Assembly (NCBI GenBank): GCA_018266455.1
Contig: JAFEAJ010000036.1
Coordinates: forward strand, 1-64,000
Length of the DNA stretch: 64,000 nt
DNA from: Bacteroidota bacterium
GTDB lineage: Bacteria > Bacteroidota > Bacteroidia > Chitinophagales > Chitinophagaceae
Reading direction: 5' to 3'
This document shows positions 26,719 through 35,503 of the stretch, piece by piece. The notes under the pieces were generated by a model. The model did no database searches. It was given only the letters and a program-made list of their open reading frames with translations, and was not told the DNA's origin. The position numbers and the translations under genes were made by a program. Position 1 is the first letter of the stretch; every line of letters begins with the position of its first letter.

Positions 26719-27565
26719 TTTTTAAAGATTTAATATTATTTTGAGTTGTAGATAAATAATCTTTCACTTCTTTTGTGAGTTTGCTATCCGGGAAACGATC
26801 CAGGAAATCATTACAATCGCTGACTACCTGCTCATACCGGTTTTCTTTTTTGTCTTCGATGCTCAGCCTTGCATATTCAAAATCCGACCTGATCACGTAC
26901 AATTTATACCGGTCGCTTTTTTCAGAATCAGGGTAATTATTCATCAATATATTAAAAACAATGCCAGCAGCTTTAAATTGCCCTAAGTTATAATAAAGCT
27001 CGGCGTTCATAAAATCTTTGATTTCCAGTTTTGCCCTGCATTTATCGATAATATCCGTGGCGTCTTTTATTTTGGGAGAACCTGGATGAGTGTTAATAAA
27101 AGCCTGCATAAACCCCATTGCCTTGGTGGTGTTTGTCTGGTCCAGTTCGGGCTTCGGCGACTGCATATAAAAAGTATATGCCCTCATATAATCCATCTCT
27201 TCCGCCTTAGGGCTATTAGGAAAAACTTCAACAAAACCCTTGAAAAGATTTTCTGCATTAGCATAATCCTTCAGGTAAAACGAGCAAAAGGCAAATTTAT
27301 AATAAAGGTCTTCAAACTGCGGGCTGCCTTTCAATACAGGGAACAAATCCTGGTAAACCTGCTGCGCTTTATTGTAGTCTTTTCGCAAATAATATCTTTC
27401 AGCCATGCGAAGCTTAAAATTCGTGTCCCTGCTTTTCATCACTTTTGAAAAGCTTTTCTCACCCGGGCTGCGCTTGGCAAACCCCAGGCTTTTTACTGTT
27501 TTTTGATAAAACGTACATGAGCCAAGTGTAAAAATAATCAGGGTTAATGCTACTAAGTATCTCAT
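26693..27565 (-). CDS. bamD: Outer-membrane assembly lipoprotein BamD
   Basis: This 290-residue lipoprotein is the BamD subunit of the outer-membrane protein insertion machine. The signal peptide ends in lipobox TLGSC. The mature part is a chain of tetratricopeptide repeats, for example YYLRKDYNKAQQVYQDLF, FYLKDYANAENLFKGFVEVF and YYNLGQFKAAGIVFNILM, with the F-P-x-S-x-K motif FPNSPKAEEMDYM. ATG at 27565 was chosen over an upstream TTG because the signal peptide begins there. It is probably the first gene of a unit reaching at least to DUF4296. Confidence 0.93.
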   Translation of the reverse strand: MRYLVALTLIIFTLGSCTFYQKTVKSLGFAKRSPGEKSFSKVMKSRDTNFKLRMAERYYLRKDYNKAQQVYQDLFPVLKGSPQFEDLYYKFAFCSFYLKDYANAENLFKGFVEVFPNSPKAEEMDYMRAYTFYMQSPKPELDQTNTTKAMGFMQAFINTHPGSPKIKDATDIIDKCRAKLEIKDFMNAELYYNLGQFKAAGIVFNILMNNYPDSEKSDRYKLYVIRSDFEYARLSIEDKKENRYEQVVSDCNDFLDRFPDSKLTKEVKDYLSTTQNNIKSLKNEQVKKAS

Positions 27566-27577
27566 ATTAAAGGCCTG

Positions 27578-27585
27578 CAAAGTTA
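27578..27585 (-). promoter_or_regulatory. Candidate -7 box upstream of bamD
   Basis: On the minus strand TAACTTTG matches TAnnTTTG and lies 12 bases upstream of the bamD ATG. No -33 TTTG is seen at the right spacing. If real, the message would have a very short leader. Confidence 0.35.
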
Positions 27586-27653
27586 CGGTTTTTGAGCAAA
27601 AATGAAAGTATTTAGTGTATGGCCAAAAAAAACATCGTTAAGGATTGCATAAA

Positions 27654-27678
27654 AAGCCCCCGGGATTTCCGGGGGCTT
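27654..27678 (-). terminator. Rho-independent terminator of the OmpA-type gene
   Basis: A perfect 10-base GC-rich stem, AAGCCCCCGG and CCGGGGGCTT, closes a 5-base loop, followed on the minus strand by a run of T (CTTTTTATG). It lies 22 bases after the stop of the OmpA-type gene and separates it from bamD. Confidence 0.92.
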
Positions 27679-27700
27679 AAGATTTATTAAAAAGCTTTGG

Positions 27701-29398
27701 TTAATTCTTCCTTCTGAGGTTAGGGTGCGGAGCAGGCACTGTATTAGGGCCTTCTTCACCCGTGCCATCCTTCAGGTCGATCGTGTTTTCATCGCCGTTG
27801 GTTTGCCCGTAGCGGAAGATGAACCTGTCTAAACTGATGCCTTCTTTTTCAACCAGGTATTTGATTACTTCATTCACGCGGTCCCAGCTCAACTGCTGTG
27901 CAGATTTGCTTGATTCGCCATAACCAACCACTGCTACTTTACAGTTAGGATTGTTGCGCATCTTATCAGCTATACTTGCCAGCAGCGCCTTTGCATCTTT
28001 GCTCAATGATACCCCCCTGCCTTTAAAAGTGATGCTTGGCAGATCGCCTATCGAGCATTTTCCATGGCCACCGCCGGTTGAGTCAATATAAGCTCTTAAA
28101 TCTTTGCAGCACTGAGGATCAGGGCATTTGCCTACGCCATCTGCATCAACAGGCTGGCATTGGGTTGGGGTGATGAGTTCTTTATCCTTACAATCAGGAA
28201 CACCATCGCCGTCTGTATCGCGGCTCACGCCATGAGTGTCAACAGGACAGCCTTTGGGAGTATTAGGCTCAAGATCAAACTGATCGGTTACACCATCGCC
28301 ATCAGCATCATCCAAAATCGGTTTAGGAAGTTTCATGTGGCGGGGGGCATTAATCTCGCTGTAGGCATAATCAAGCGGGTTGAGCCACCATAGGGGTTCA
28401 ACTGCCTTCTTGCCTATATTGTAGTTCAGGCCAACGCTAAAAAATGAATAGCTGTCATAATCCCTTGTTTGTGCAGTTTGAGTAGCCCCATTTTCCTGCC
28501 ATTGCTGGCCATCAAGCAGGTCTGTTTTTATCAATGTGTATTTATACTCCACGGCCAGGTTGAACTTGTTATTGATCTTGAATGCAGCGCCGGCTCCCAC
28601 AACAGCAACAGGATATATTGGCCATCCACCCAAAGTAGGCTGGCCTGGGTCTGTTTGTGCAGGAGTATCGAATTTCCCGTCCATTATTGATTTAAGCTGC
28701 TTCTTAATGGCCTTCCTGTTGCTATAGCTGAAATATCCGGGAGGGGCAGTAGCAACCAGGTTATTAAATGCCGCTTCATAAGAACCGCTTGCATCATGGG
28801 TATTTACAAAAGTATGGTACCTGGATAAACCGATACCGCCAAAGCCATAAACATTAAACCCGGTTTTAGACCTGTGGAACCGAAGGTTATTTAAAGTTAC
28901 CACACCTTGCACTGAAAGCTCATTCACTGTAGTGCGATAATTATAAAAAACATCATCAACGCCTGGCTGATATGGGTTTACCGAAGGGCCATTCGCCCCG
29001 GGAATGGTGCCGGGAGCCATCCAGGCCGTGTTTTTCCCGAAATCTGAGGATGGCTGGAAATTCAAGCCCTTCATGCGGAGCCAGTCGAATTCTCCCCGAA
29101 TGGAGAACACATACCCAAGCGCTTTCCTCACATGAATGCCAAAGCCACCTGTAGGCCCCCAGTACCTTACGTCAGATGAAGCAAATGGCAAGCCCCCTTT
29201 GAGGCCAATTTCCCATTCATTGCGCGGCTTTGCAGGAAAGGGGTAAGCATTGTTCAAAAATTCTTCATGCTGGGGCATGCGTTTAGCTGGTATCAGAGAG
29301 GAGTCCCTAAGGTCATAACTTCCGCCAATTTGTGCAAAAGAGGTAGACACTAACAGGCACAGAATGACACTAAATAAAAAGTACTTTTTACTTGCCAT
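27701..29398 (-). CDS. OmpA-family outer-membrane protein with barrel, TSP3-like repeats and peptidoglycan-binding domain
   Basis: This 565-residue protein has a signal peptide (ending SFAQ), a large N-terminal outer-membrane barrel (about 60-330), a calcium-binding-type thrombospondin-3-like stretch and a C-terminal OmpA domain. The TSP3-like region shows DDADGDGVTDQFD and DTDGDGVPDCKD (about 360-405), with several Cys. The OmpA domain (about 440-540) shows KDAKALLASIADKMRNNPNC, VAVVGYGE and SWDRVNEVIKYLVEKEGI. It anchors the outer membrane to peptidoglycan. It has its own strong promoter and terminator and is probably a single, highly expressed gene. A barrel-OmpA fusion of this type is common in Bacteroidota; specific ligands are unknown. 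Confidence 0.88.
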   Translation of the reverse strand: MASKKYFLFSVILCLLVSTSFAQIGGSYDLRDSSLIPAKRMPQHEEFLNNAYPFPAKPRNEWEIGLKGGLPFASSDVRYWGPTGGFGIHVRKALGYVFSIRGEFDWLRMKGLNFQPSSDFGKNTAWMAPGTIPGANGPSVNPYQPGVDDVFYNYRTTVNELSVQGVVTLNNLRFHRSKTGFNVYGFGGIGLSRYHTFVNTHDASGSYEAAFNNLVATAPPGYFSYSNRKAIKKQLKSIMDGKFDTPAQTDPGQPTLGGWPIYPVAVVGAGAAFKINNKFNLAVEYKYTLIKTDLLDGQQWQENGATQTAQTRDYDSYSFFSVGLNYNIGKKAVEPLWWLNPLDYAYSEINAPRHMKLPKPILDDADGDGVTDQFDLEPNTPKGCPVDTHGVSRDTDGDGVPDCKDKELITPTQCQPVDADGVGKCPDPQCCKDLRAYIDSTGGGHGKCSIGDLPSITFKGRGVSLSKDAKALLASIADKMRNNPNCKVAVVGYGESSKSAQQLSWDRVNEVIKYLVEKEGISLDRFIFRYGQTNGDENTIDLKDGTGEEGPNTVPAPHPNLRRKN

Positions 29399-29449
29399 AA
29401 GTGAAGTTTATTGTGAATGAATGGTTTAACCAACCTGTGAATTAATGTG

Positions 29450-29480
29450 CAAAAATATAAATTGATGCTAAAAATCCAAA
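29450..29480 (-). promoter_or_regulatory. Promoter of the OmpA-type gene
   Basis: On the minus strand a -33 TTTG at 29477-29480 and a -7 TATTTTTG at 29450-29457 are exactly 19 bases apart, a perfect match to the Bacteroidota sigma-A consensus. The leader to the ATG at 29398 is about 45 bases. Confidence 0.85.
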
Positions 29481-29486
29481 TTAATT

Positions 29487-29519
29487 TAAATCCACACACT
29501 TGTGAAAAGTGTGGATTTA
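29487..29519. promoter_or_regulatory. Perfect inverted repeat between ompA-type and polyprenyl synthase genes
   Basis: TAAATCCACAC at 29487-29497 and GTGTGGATTTA at 29509-29519 are perfect 11-base arms around an 11-base spacer. The repeat begins seven bases upstream of the -33 box of the OmpA-type promoter and about 85 bases upstream of the divergent polyprenyl synthase ATG. There is no T-run on either side to make it a terminator. It could bind an activator or repressor that serves one or both genes. Confidence 0.55.
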
Positions 29520-29604
29520 GCATGTAAAGACAATCAAAATTTAAAAACCGATGCTTTAGCAGCATATATCCGCAAAATAGTAATTTGCTGCCCAACATAC
29601 AGCA

Positions 29605-30567
29605 ATGAAAATAGCACAAGCCCTATTGCAGGAGGAGCTCATCATTTTTGAAAAAGAATTCAAAGAGGCAGTCAAAAGCCAGGTGCCGTTATTAGATCGC
29701 ATCATGCGCTTTATCGTAAATCGAAAGGGCAAGCAAATCAGGCCGATGTTTGTTTTGCTTTCTGCCAGGTTGTGCGGGCAGGTCAATGCATCCACCTATC
29801 GCGCAGCATCGCTGGTCGAGCTGCTTCATACTGCCAGCCTTGTTCATGATGATGTAGTTGATGAATCTTTTGAAAGAAGAGGCTTTTTTTCCACCTATGC
29901 GCTCTGGAAATCAAAAATCTCCGTTTTGGTAGGAGATTACCTTTTAGCCAAAGGGATGCTGCTTTCTCTTGACCACAATGACTTCAGGATACTCCAAATT
30001 TTATCCGAAGCGGTCAGGCAAATGAGCGAAGGCGAGCTTTCACAAATGGAAAAATCCAGGTCGCTGAACCTTGATGAAAAAGCTTATTTTGAAATCATCC
30101 GTTATAAAACAGCTTCTTTGCTAGCTTCTGCCTGCGGGGCTGGTGCTTTTTCATCAAGCCATGATGAATCCTTGACAGAAAAAATGCGCCTTTTTGGCGA
30201 AAAAGCGGGAATCGCTTTTCAAATCAAAGACGATCTTTTTGATTATGGGCATGAGAACGTAGGAAAGCCCACCGGTAACGACATCAAAGAAAAGAAAATT
30301 ACCCTGCCCTTAATATACACGATTAACAGCGCTGATAAAAAAATGCGGAAAGAACTGATTTATATACTCAAGAACCAAAATAAAAATCCAGAGAAAATCC
30401 GGTATGTCATAACAAAAGTGATTGAATCCGGCGGTATCGGGTATGCTACAAAAATGATGAACCATTACAAAGAGGAGGCATTGGGAATATTAAAGGGGTT
30501 CGGAGAAAGCGATGCAAGAAAGGGGCTCGAAGAACTGGTGAATTTTACCACCAACAGAAAATATTAA
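29605..30567 (+). CDS. Polyprenyl diphosphate synthase (octaprenyl/solanesyl type)
   Basis: This 320-residue trans-isoprenyl diphosphate synthase elongates allylic diphosphates with isopentenyl diphosphate. Both Asp-rich motifs are present: DDVVD at 82-86 (first) and KDDLFDY near 209 (second), with KGKQIRPMFVLL near 41-52 as the substrate lysine/arginine block. The layout matches long-chain synthases (IspB-type) that supply the menaquinone side chain, but chain length cannot be read off reliably. It precedes recJ by 21 bases in one unit. Confidence 0.92.
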   Translation: MKIAQALLQEELIIFEKEFKEAVKSQVPLLDRIMRFIVNRKGKQIRPMFVLLSARLCGQVNASTYRAASLVELLHTASLVHDDVVDESFERRGFFSTYALWKSKISVLVGDYLLAKGMLLSLDHNDFRILQILSEAVRQMSEGELSQMEKSRSLNLDEKAYFEIIRYKTASLLASACGAGAFSSSHDESLTEKMRLFGEKAGIAFQIKDDLFDYGHENVGKPTGNDIKEKKITLPLIYTINSADKKMRKELIYILKNQNKNPEKIRYVITKVIESGGIGYATKMMNHYKEEALGILKGFGESDARKGLEELVNFTTNRKY

Positions 30568-30588
30568 ATTCGCACAAACAACCTGCCT

Positions 30589-32292
30589 ATGCAAAAGAGA
30601 TGGAACATATTGGGCTGTGATGAGAAAAAACTGCAAGCATTGCAAAGCTCATTGAAAATAAACCGGGCCATCAATCAAATTTTGGTCCAGCGGGGAATTG
30701 AAACTTATGAAGAGGCTGAACTTTTTTTTCGCCCCCAATTGGCGGAATTGCATGACCCCTGGCTAATGAAAGACATGCAAAAAGCAGTAGGCCGCATTTT
30801 GCACGCACTCAATAAGGGCGAAAAAATATTAGTGTTCGGCGATTATGATGTAGACGGCACCACTTCTGTTGCCTGCATGTACAGTTTTCTACGCAAACAT
30901 TATTCGCCTGATCAAATCGATTTTTATATCCCTCACCGTTACCGCGAAGGTTATGGAGTTTCTAAAATGGGAATTGATTTTGCCAAAAAAAATAATTTCA
31001 GCCTCATTATATCGCTTGACTGCGGTATCAAATCGGTCGATTTAATAAGTTATGCAGCTGAGTCAGGCATCGACTTTATCGTTTGCGACCACCATTTGCC
31101 GGATAATACTTTGCCGCCTGCCATTGCCATCCTTAATCCAAAACAGGAAGGCTGTAATTATCCTTATAAGGAATTATGCGGCTGCGGGGTGGGTTTCAAA
31201 TTGATTACGGCAGTGGCAAGCCGGATAGGCATAGACGTTAGCGAGACATATCAGTACCTCGACCTCGTTGCCACAGCGATTGCCGCTGATATTGTTCCGA
31301 TAACAGGCGAAAACCGGGTGCTTGCTTATTATGGGCTGAAAAAGGCGAACGAGGGCCCTAACAATGGCATAAAAGCGCTGTCTCATTTAAGCGGGTTGAA
31401 AAAAGGTCTTCATATCAACAACCTGGTTTTTATGATCGCGCCAAGGGTAAATGCAGCAGGCAGGATGGACGATGCAACAAAGGCGGTACAAATGTTCATT
31501 GCTGAAACCTATGAAGAGGCTTTGGGCTTTGCAGAAATGTTGCACTCGGACAATACGGAAAGAAAAGAAGCGGACAGCAATATAACAGAAGAAGCGCTTG
31601 CCATTATTGAAGCAGACGAAACTTTGATCAAACGAAAATCAACTGTTGTTTTTCAGCCGCACTGGCATAAAGGGGTGGTTGGGATCGTCGCTTCAAGGCT
31701 CATTGAAAAATATTACCGGCCAACAGTGGTGCTTACCAAAAGCGGGGAAGTGCTTGCAGGCAGCGCCAGAAGCGTGAAAGGGTTCAATTTGTATGAAGCA
31801 GTGCATGCGTGCAGGGAAAACCTATTGGGGTATGGCGGGCATTTCGCCGCCGCCGGCATGACATTGCTGCCCGAACAGGTTGATGCATTCACTGCAAGAT
31901 TTGAAGAAGTTGTTGCTGCTACCATCGATCCGCACCTATTAGTTCCTGAAATTATTATTGATGCTGAGATAAAATTTAAAGACATCACTCCTTCCTTTTA
32001 TAATATACTTTGCCAGATGGAGCCTTTTGGGCCGGAAAACATGCGGCCAGTGTTTATAGCGCGCAGGGCAATGGACACAGGGTTTTCTAAAATTGTAAAA
32101 GAACAGCATCTCCGTTTTTCATTGAAACAGGAGGACAAAGTTATGACGGGCATTGGCTTTAATTTGGCAGGCAGGTTTGCCCTGTTGCAAACTAAAAAGC
32201 CGGTTGACATCGCTTTTACCATTGATGAAAATGAATGGAACGACCAGAAGAACCTCCAGTTAAAAGTTATCGATATCAGGTCAAGCGAATGA
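30589..32292 (+). CDS. recJ: Single-stranded-DNA-specific exonuclease RecJ
   Basis: This 567-residue DHH-family nuclease degrades single-stranded DNA 5' to 3' in recombination and repair. Motif I is FGDYDVDG (with DYDVDG at 85-90), motif II SLDCG, motif III VCDHHLP, and the DHHA1 part has GYGGHFAAAGMTL. An OB-like C-terminal domain follows. All metal ligands seem intact and the length is typical. The start is ATG at 30589, 21 bases behind the polyprenyl synthase. A terminator shared with the converging infC follows. Confidence 0.96.
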   Translation: MQKRWNILGCDEKKLQALQSSLKINRAINQILVQRGIETYEEAELFFRPQLAELHDPWLMKDMQKAVGRILHALNKGEKILVFGDYDVDGTTSVACMYSFLRKHYSPDQIDFYIPHRYREGYGVSKMGIDFAKKNNFSLIISLDCGIKSVDLISYAAESGIDFIVCDHHLPDNTLPPAIAILNPKQEGCNYPYKELCGCGVGFKLITAVASRIGIDVSETYQYLDLVATAIAADIVPITGENRVLAYYGLKKANEGPNNGIKALSHLSGLKKGLHINNLVFMIAPRVNAAGRMDDATKAVQMFIAETYEEALGFAEMLHSDNTERKEADSNITEEALAIIEADETLIKRKSTVVFQPHWHKGVVGIVASRLIEKYYRPTVVLTKSGEVLAGSARSVKGFNLYEAVHACRENLLGYGGHFAAAGMTLLPEQVDAFTARFEEVVAATIDPHLLVPEIIIDAEIKFKDITPSFYNILCQMEPFGPENMRPVFIARRAMDTGFSKIVKEQHLRFSLKQEDKVMTGIGFNLAGRFALLQTKKPVDIAFTIDENEWNDQKNLQLKVIDIRSSE

Positions 32293-32380
32293 TATTTTCC
32301 CAGGTTCGCAACAGGTAGCTCCCCGTGCAGGTTTGGCAGAAGATCAGCAGGCTTTTTAAAGCCGAGGCAGTTTCGCCAAC

Positions 32381-32417
32381 AAAAAAAGGAAGCCGCACTC
32401 ATGCAGCTTCCCTTTTT
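32381..32417. terminator. Bidirectional terminator between recJ and infC
   Basis: An A-run (32381-32387), GGAAGC (32388-32393), a 12-base loop region with further GC pairing, GCTTCC (32406-32411) and a T-run form a hairpin that can end transcription from both sides. It sits between the converging recJ (stop 32292) and infC (stop 32441). Confidence 0.75.
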
Positions 32418-32440
32418 ATTGCATTTGCATTATTCGTTTT

Positions 32441-33016
32441 CTATTTCTTCTTTTGGGGTTTTGGCGCCCAAATCGCCAGCATTCGTTTGCCTTCCATTTT
32501 CGGCATGCCTTCCAGCACGCCTGTTTCATTAAGCCTTTCTGCAAATTTCAACAACAACAGTTCGCCTCTTTCTTTAAACTGTATCGCACGGCCTTTGAAC
32601 TGCACATAAGCTTTCACTTTATTGCCTTCTTTCAGAAATTTCTCGGCATGCTTTGCTTTGAAATCAAAATCATGGTCATCCGTATTCGGAGTAAAGCGTA
32701 TCTCTTTCACTTCGCTGGCCTTGCTCTTGGCCTTCATCTCTTTTTCTTTCTTCTTCTTCTCGTACAAAAATTTATTATAGTCTATTACTTTACATACAGG
32801 CGGTTCTGCATTGGGAGAAATTTCCACCAGGTCGAGCCCTTGCTCATGTGCTATTTTCTGTGCTTCCTGTGTAGAGTAAACGCCTACGGTAACATTGTCC
32901 CCCACTAACCGCACCTGCGGCACACGGATCATGTGGTTGGTACGGTGCTCCTGCTGCTGTTCTTTCCTGAATCTTGGGTTAAAATTGCCTCTCGGCGGTC
33001 TTTGCTGAAATGTCAT
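32441..33016 (-). CDS. infC: Translation initiation factor IF-3
   Basis: This 191-residue protein keeps ribosomal subunits apart and checks the initiator tRNA. The N-domain shows IRVPQVRLVGDN and KIAHEQGLDLVEISPNAEPP. The linker is Lys-rich (FLYEKKKKEKEMKAK). The C-domain shows KEIRFTPNTDDHDF and KAYVQFKGRAIQFKERG. The family is complete. The ATG at 33016 gives an N-terminal extension (MTFQQRPPRGNFNPRF) common in Bacteroidota; no unusual start codon is needed. Although thrS lies just upstream on the same strand, rpmI and rplT do not follow; recJ converges instead. Confidence 0.97.
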   Translation of the reverse strand: MTFQQRPPRGNFNPRFRKEQQQEHRTNHMIRVPQVRLVGDNVTVGVYSTQEAQKIAHEQGLDLVEISPNAEPPVCKVIDYNKFLYEKKKKEKEMKAKSKASEVKEIRFTPNTDDHDFDFKAKHAEKFLKEGNKVKAYVQFKGRAIQFKERGELLLLKFAERLNETGVLEGMPKMEGKRMLAIWAPKPQKKK

Positions 33017-33366
33017 TTATGTTTTTTAAGTGAAGCCCCATCCCTAAACAGAGCTGTTGATTTTTTGTTTTTCATGCATTAACTTCTTTTAGGGAAAGAA
33101 GCGTTGAGTTTTCTGTTTCGGGCTACGGGTTTACATTTCTATGATGAAACCCTGAGATTTTGTTTTTAGTCTTTAACTTTTTAGTTTTTTAGTTTTGGGC
33201 AACCAGCATTTGTGCTCTGTTCAACATCCTTGCGTCGCACTCTTGTACACCAACAACCCTGTTCGCCAATTGTCAACCCGGGATTTAATTGGTTTACTGA
33301 TCACCCTGAAAAAATTCGATGGCATTTGCATCACCACGGTCTCGTACCCCTCATCTCCTGCCACCA
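33017..33366 (-). other. 350-base thrS-infC spacer with possible leader structures
   Basis: No gene is visible. On the minus strand the part next to infC holds a hairpin CTTCTTT/AAAGAAG (arms 33083-33089 and 33095-33101), a GGGTTT/AAACCC pairing near 33127-33153, and an A-rich stretch with repeated ACTAAAAA units near 33165-33195. The part next to thrS (33186-33260) has GTTGTTGGTGT, also seen at the repeat cluster around 45205. No promoter consensus was found, so infC may be read from thrS or from a promoter I cannot see. Confidence 0.4.
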
Positions 33367-35307
33367 TTACAAGCTGCTTCTGCTCATAATCTCTGTCTTT
33401 ATCTCGCTGATAAATTCTTCCATATTTTTTGTCCCAACATCCCCTTTTCCATGTTTGCGGACGGCAATCTTTCCTTCGTTCATTTCTTTCTCCCCGATCA
33501 CCAGCATGTAGGGAACTTTGGAAAGCTCGGTATCTCGAATTTTTTTGCCGATTTTTTCGCTGCGGTCATCAACTTCGCTGCGAATATCAGCATTTTTCAG
33601 CGATTGCAAAACAGTTTGGGCATAATCTGCAAACTTATCGCTAATGGGCAAAACCTTCACCTGCAAGGGGGACAGCCAGGTTGGGAAATTGCCGGCATAA
33701 TGTTCCAGTAAAAAACCGATAAACCGTTCGTGAGTGCCGAGCGGCGCACGATGGATGATCAAGGGTGTTTCACTGCGGTTGTCCTTGGTAGTAAACTCAA
33801 GGTTGAAGCGGCGTCCCTGCGCAAAATCTACCTGGTTTGTAGCCAGTGTAAATTCCCTGCCAATCGCGCTCCAAATCTGGACGTCAATCTTCGGCCCGTA
33901 AAATGCGCCTTCGCCTTTCACTTCTACAAAGGGCACTTTATTCTCAATCATCACCTCTCTTACCAGGTTCTCGGTTTCCACCCACAGCTCCGGCTCATTG
34001 ATGTATTTCTGGCCTAATTTTTCAGGGTCGTGCAATGATAGGCGCATAATGTATTTTTCTATGCCGAAAATTTTAAAGTATTTCAGGTACATATCGTTCA
34101 CTGCCTTAAATTCCTGCGCAAATTGCTGTTTGGTGCAATAAATATGTGCATCGTTCATGTGCAGGCAGCGCACCCTCATCAAGCCAAACAATTCTCCACT
34201 CTGTTCATAACGGTAACAGGTACCGTATTCCGCAAGCCGCAATGGCAGGTCTTTATAGCTTTTGGGTTCTGCAGCAAAAATTTTGTGGTGGTGCGGGCAG
34301 TTCATTGCTTTGAGGTAATACTTTACCCCTTCCAGTTCCATTGGCGGGTACATGCTGTCCTGGTAATAAGGCAGGTGGCCGCTGGTCAGGTAAAGATTTT
34401 CCTTTGCGATATGCGGAGTGACCACACGCTTATATCCTGCTGCCAGCTCTGTTTCTTTGGCGAGCTTTTCAAGTTCTTCAATAATGATGGTGCCGTTTGG
34501 CATCCATAAGGCAAGCCCGGGGCCTACATCATCATCCATGGTGAAGATGCCAAGCTCTTTGCCCAGCTTCCGGTGGTCGCGCTTCTTTGCTTCTTCAAGC
34601 ATAGCCAGGTATTCATCGAGCTCTTTCTGAGAAGGGAATGTTACGCCATAAATACGGGTAAGCTGTTTGTTCTTCTCGTCGCCTTTCCAATAAGCGCCGG
34701 CAATATTGGTTAGCTTAATGGCTTTGATAAAGCCCGTGTTGGGTATATGCGGCCCACGGCAGAGGTCGGTGAAATTCCCCTGGGTATAAAAAGTGATCTC
34801 TCCATCATTCAGGTTTTGCAGCAGGTCCAATTTGTATTCATCGCCTTTTTCCGTGAAATATCTCAGCGCTTCGGATTTAGGCATTTCTTTGCGCACATAC
34901 ACTTCATTCTTTTTTGCCAGCTCTGCCATTTTTGCTTCGAGCCTGCGAAGGTCGTCTTCGGTAATTTGCGTGCCCCCGAGATCCATATCATAATAAAAGC
35001 CCGGAGGATTTTGAGTGGGCGGCCCTACCCAAAATTTTACGCCTGGAAATAATGACTCCACAGCTTCTGCCATTAAATGCGCAGAGGAATGCCAGAAAGC
35101 AAATTTACCTCCATCATCAGCCCAGGAAAGCAGTTTCAGCGAAGCACTTTTGTACAAAGGGCGCGTTGCATCCTGTACCTGCCCGTCAACGCTTGCTGAC
35201 AATATTTTTTTTGCCAGCCCTTCGCTGATCGATTTTGCTATTTCGAGCGGAGTGGTGCCTTCTGCATATTCCCTTACCGCGCCATCTGGAAAAGTGATTT
35301 TGATCAT
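33367..35307 (-). CDS. thrS: Threonyl-tRNA synthetase
   Basis: This 646-residue enzyme charges tRNA-Thr. It has the TGS domain at the N-terminus (MIKITFPDGAVREYAEGT), the editing domain with the zinc-hydrolase pair HSSAHLM and the downstream CRGPHIPNTG, a class II catalytic core with MNCPHHH, YRYEQSGEL and MRVRCLHMNDAHIYC, and the anticodon-binding domain from about 545 (VKVLPISDKFADYA). Start at 35307 begins the TGS domain exactly; nine codons upstream are not part of it. infC lies 350 bases downstream on the same strand. Confidence 0.98.
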   Translation of the reverse strand: MIKITFPDGAVREYAEGTTPLEIAKSISEGLAKKILSASVDGQVQDATRPLYKSASLKLLSWADDGGKFAFWHSSAHLMAEAVESLFPGVKFWVGPPTQNPPGFYYDMDLGGTQITEDDLRRLEAKMAELAKKNEVYVRKEMPKSEALRYFTEKGDEYKLDLLQNLNDGEITFYTQGNFTDLCRGPHIPNTGFIKAIKLTNIAGAYWKGDEKNKQLTRIYGVTFPSQKELDEYLAMLEEAKKRDHRKLGKELGIFTMDDDVGPGLALWMPNGTIIIEELEKLAKETELAAGYKRVVTPHIAKENLYLTSGHLPYYQDSMYPPMELEGVKYYLKAMNCPHHHKIFAAEPKSYKDLPLRLAEYGTCYRYEQSGELFGLMRVRCLHMNDAHIYCTKQQFAQEFKAVNDMYLKYFKIFGIEKYIMRLSLHDPEKLGQKYINEPELWVETENLVREVMIENKVPFVEVKGEGAFYGPKIDVQIWSAIGREFTLATNQVDFAQGRRFNLEFTTKDNRSETPLIIHRAPLGTHERFIGFLLEHYAGNFPTWLSPLQVKVLPISDKFADYAQTVLQSLKNADIRSEVDDRSEKIGKKIRDTELSKVPYMLVIGEKEMNEGKIAVRKHGKGDVGTKNMEEFISEIKTEIMSRSSL

Positions 35308-35503
35308 TGTGAATGTTATACAATTATGATACAAAGATTACGGCACAGGGTTTAAGATGCGGGATAAAAATTGAGCCATCAAATATTCCGTATCATATCT
35401 CCAGCCTTCTTCCTTATTAAAAATCGCGCAAATTTAACAAACTATTGCCAGATAACATTTACGAATGAAGCCCGGAAAAAAAATATTTAGGTAATTTGCT
35501 TTT

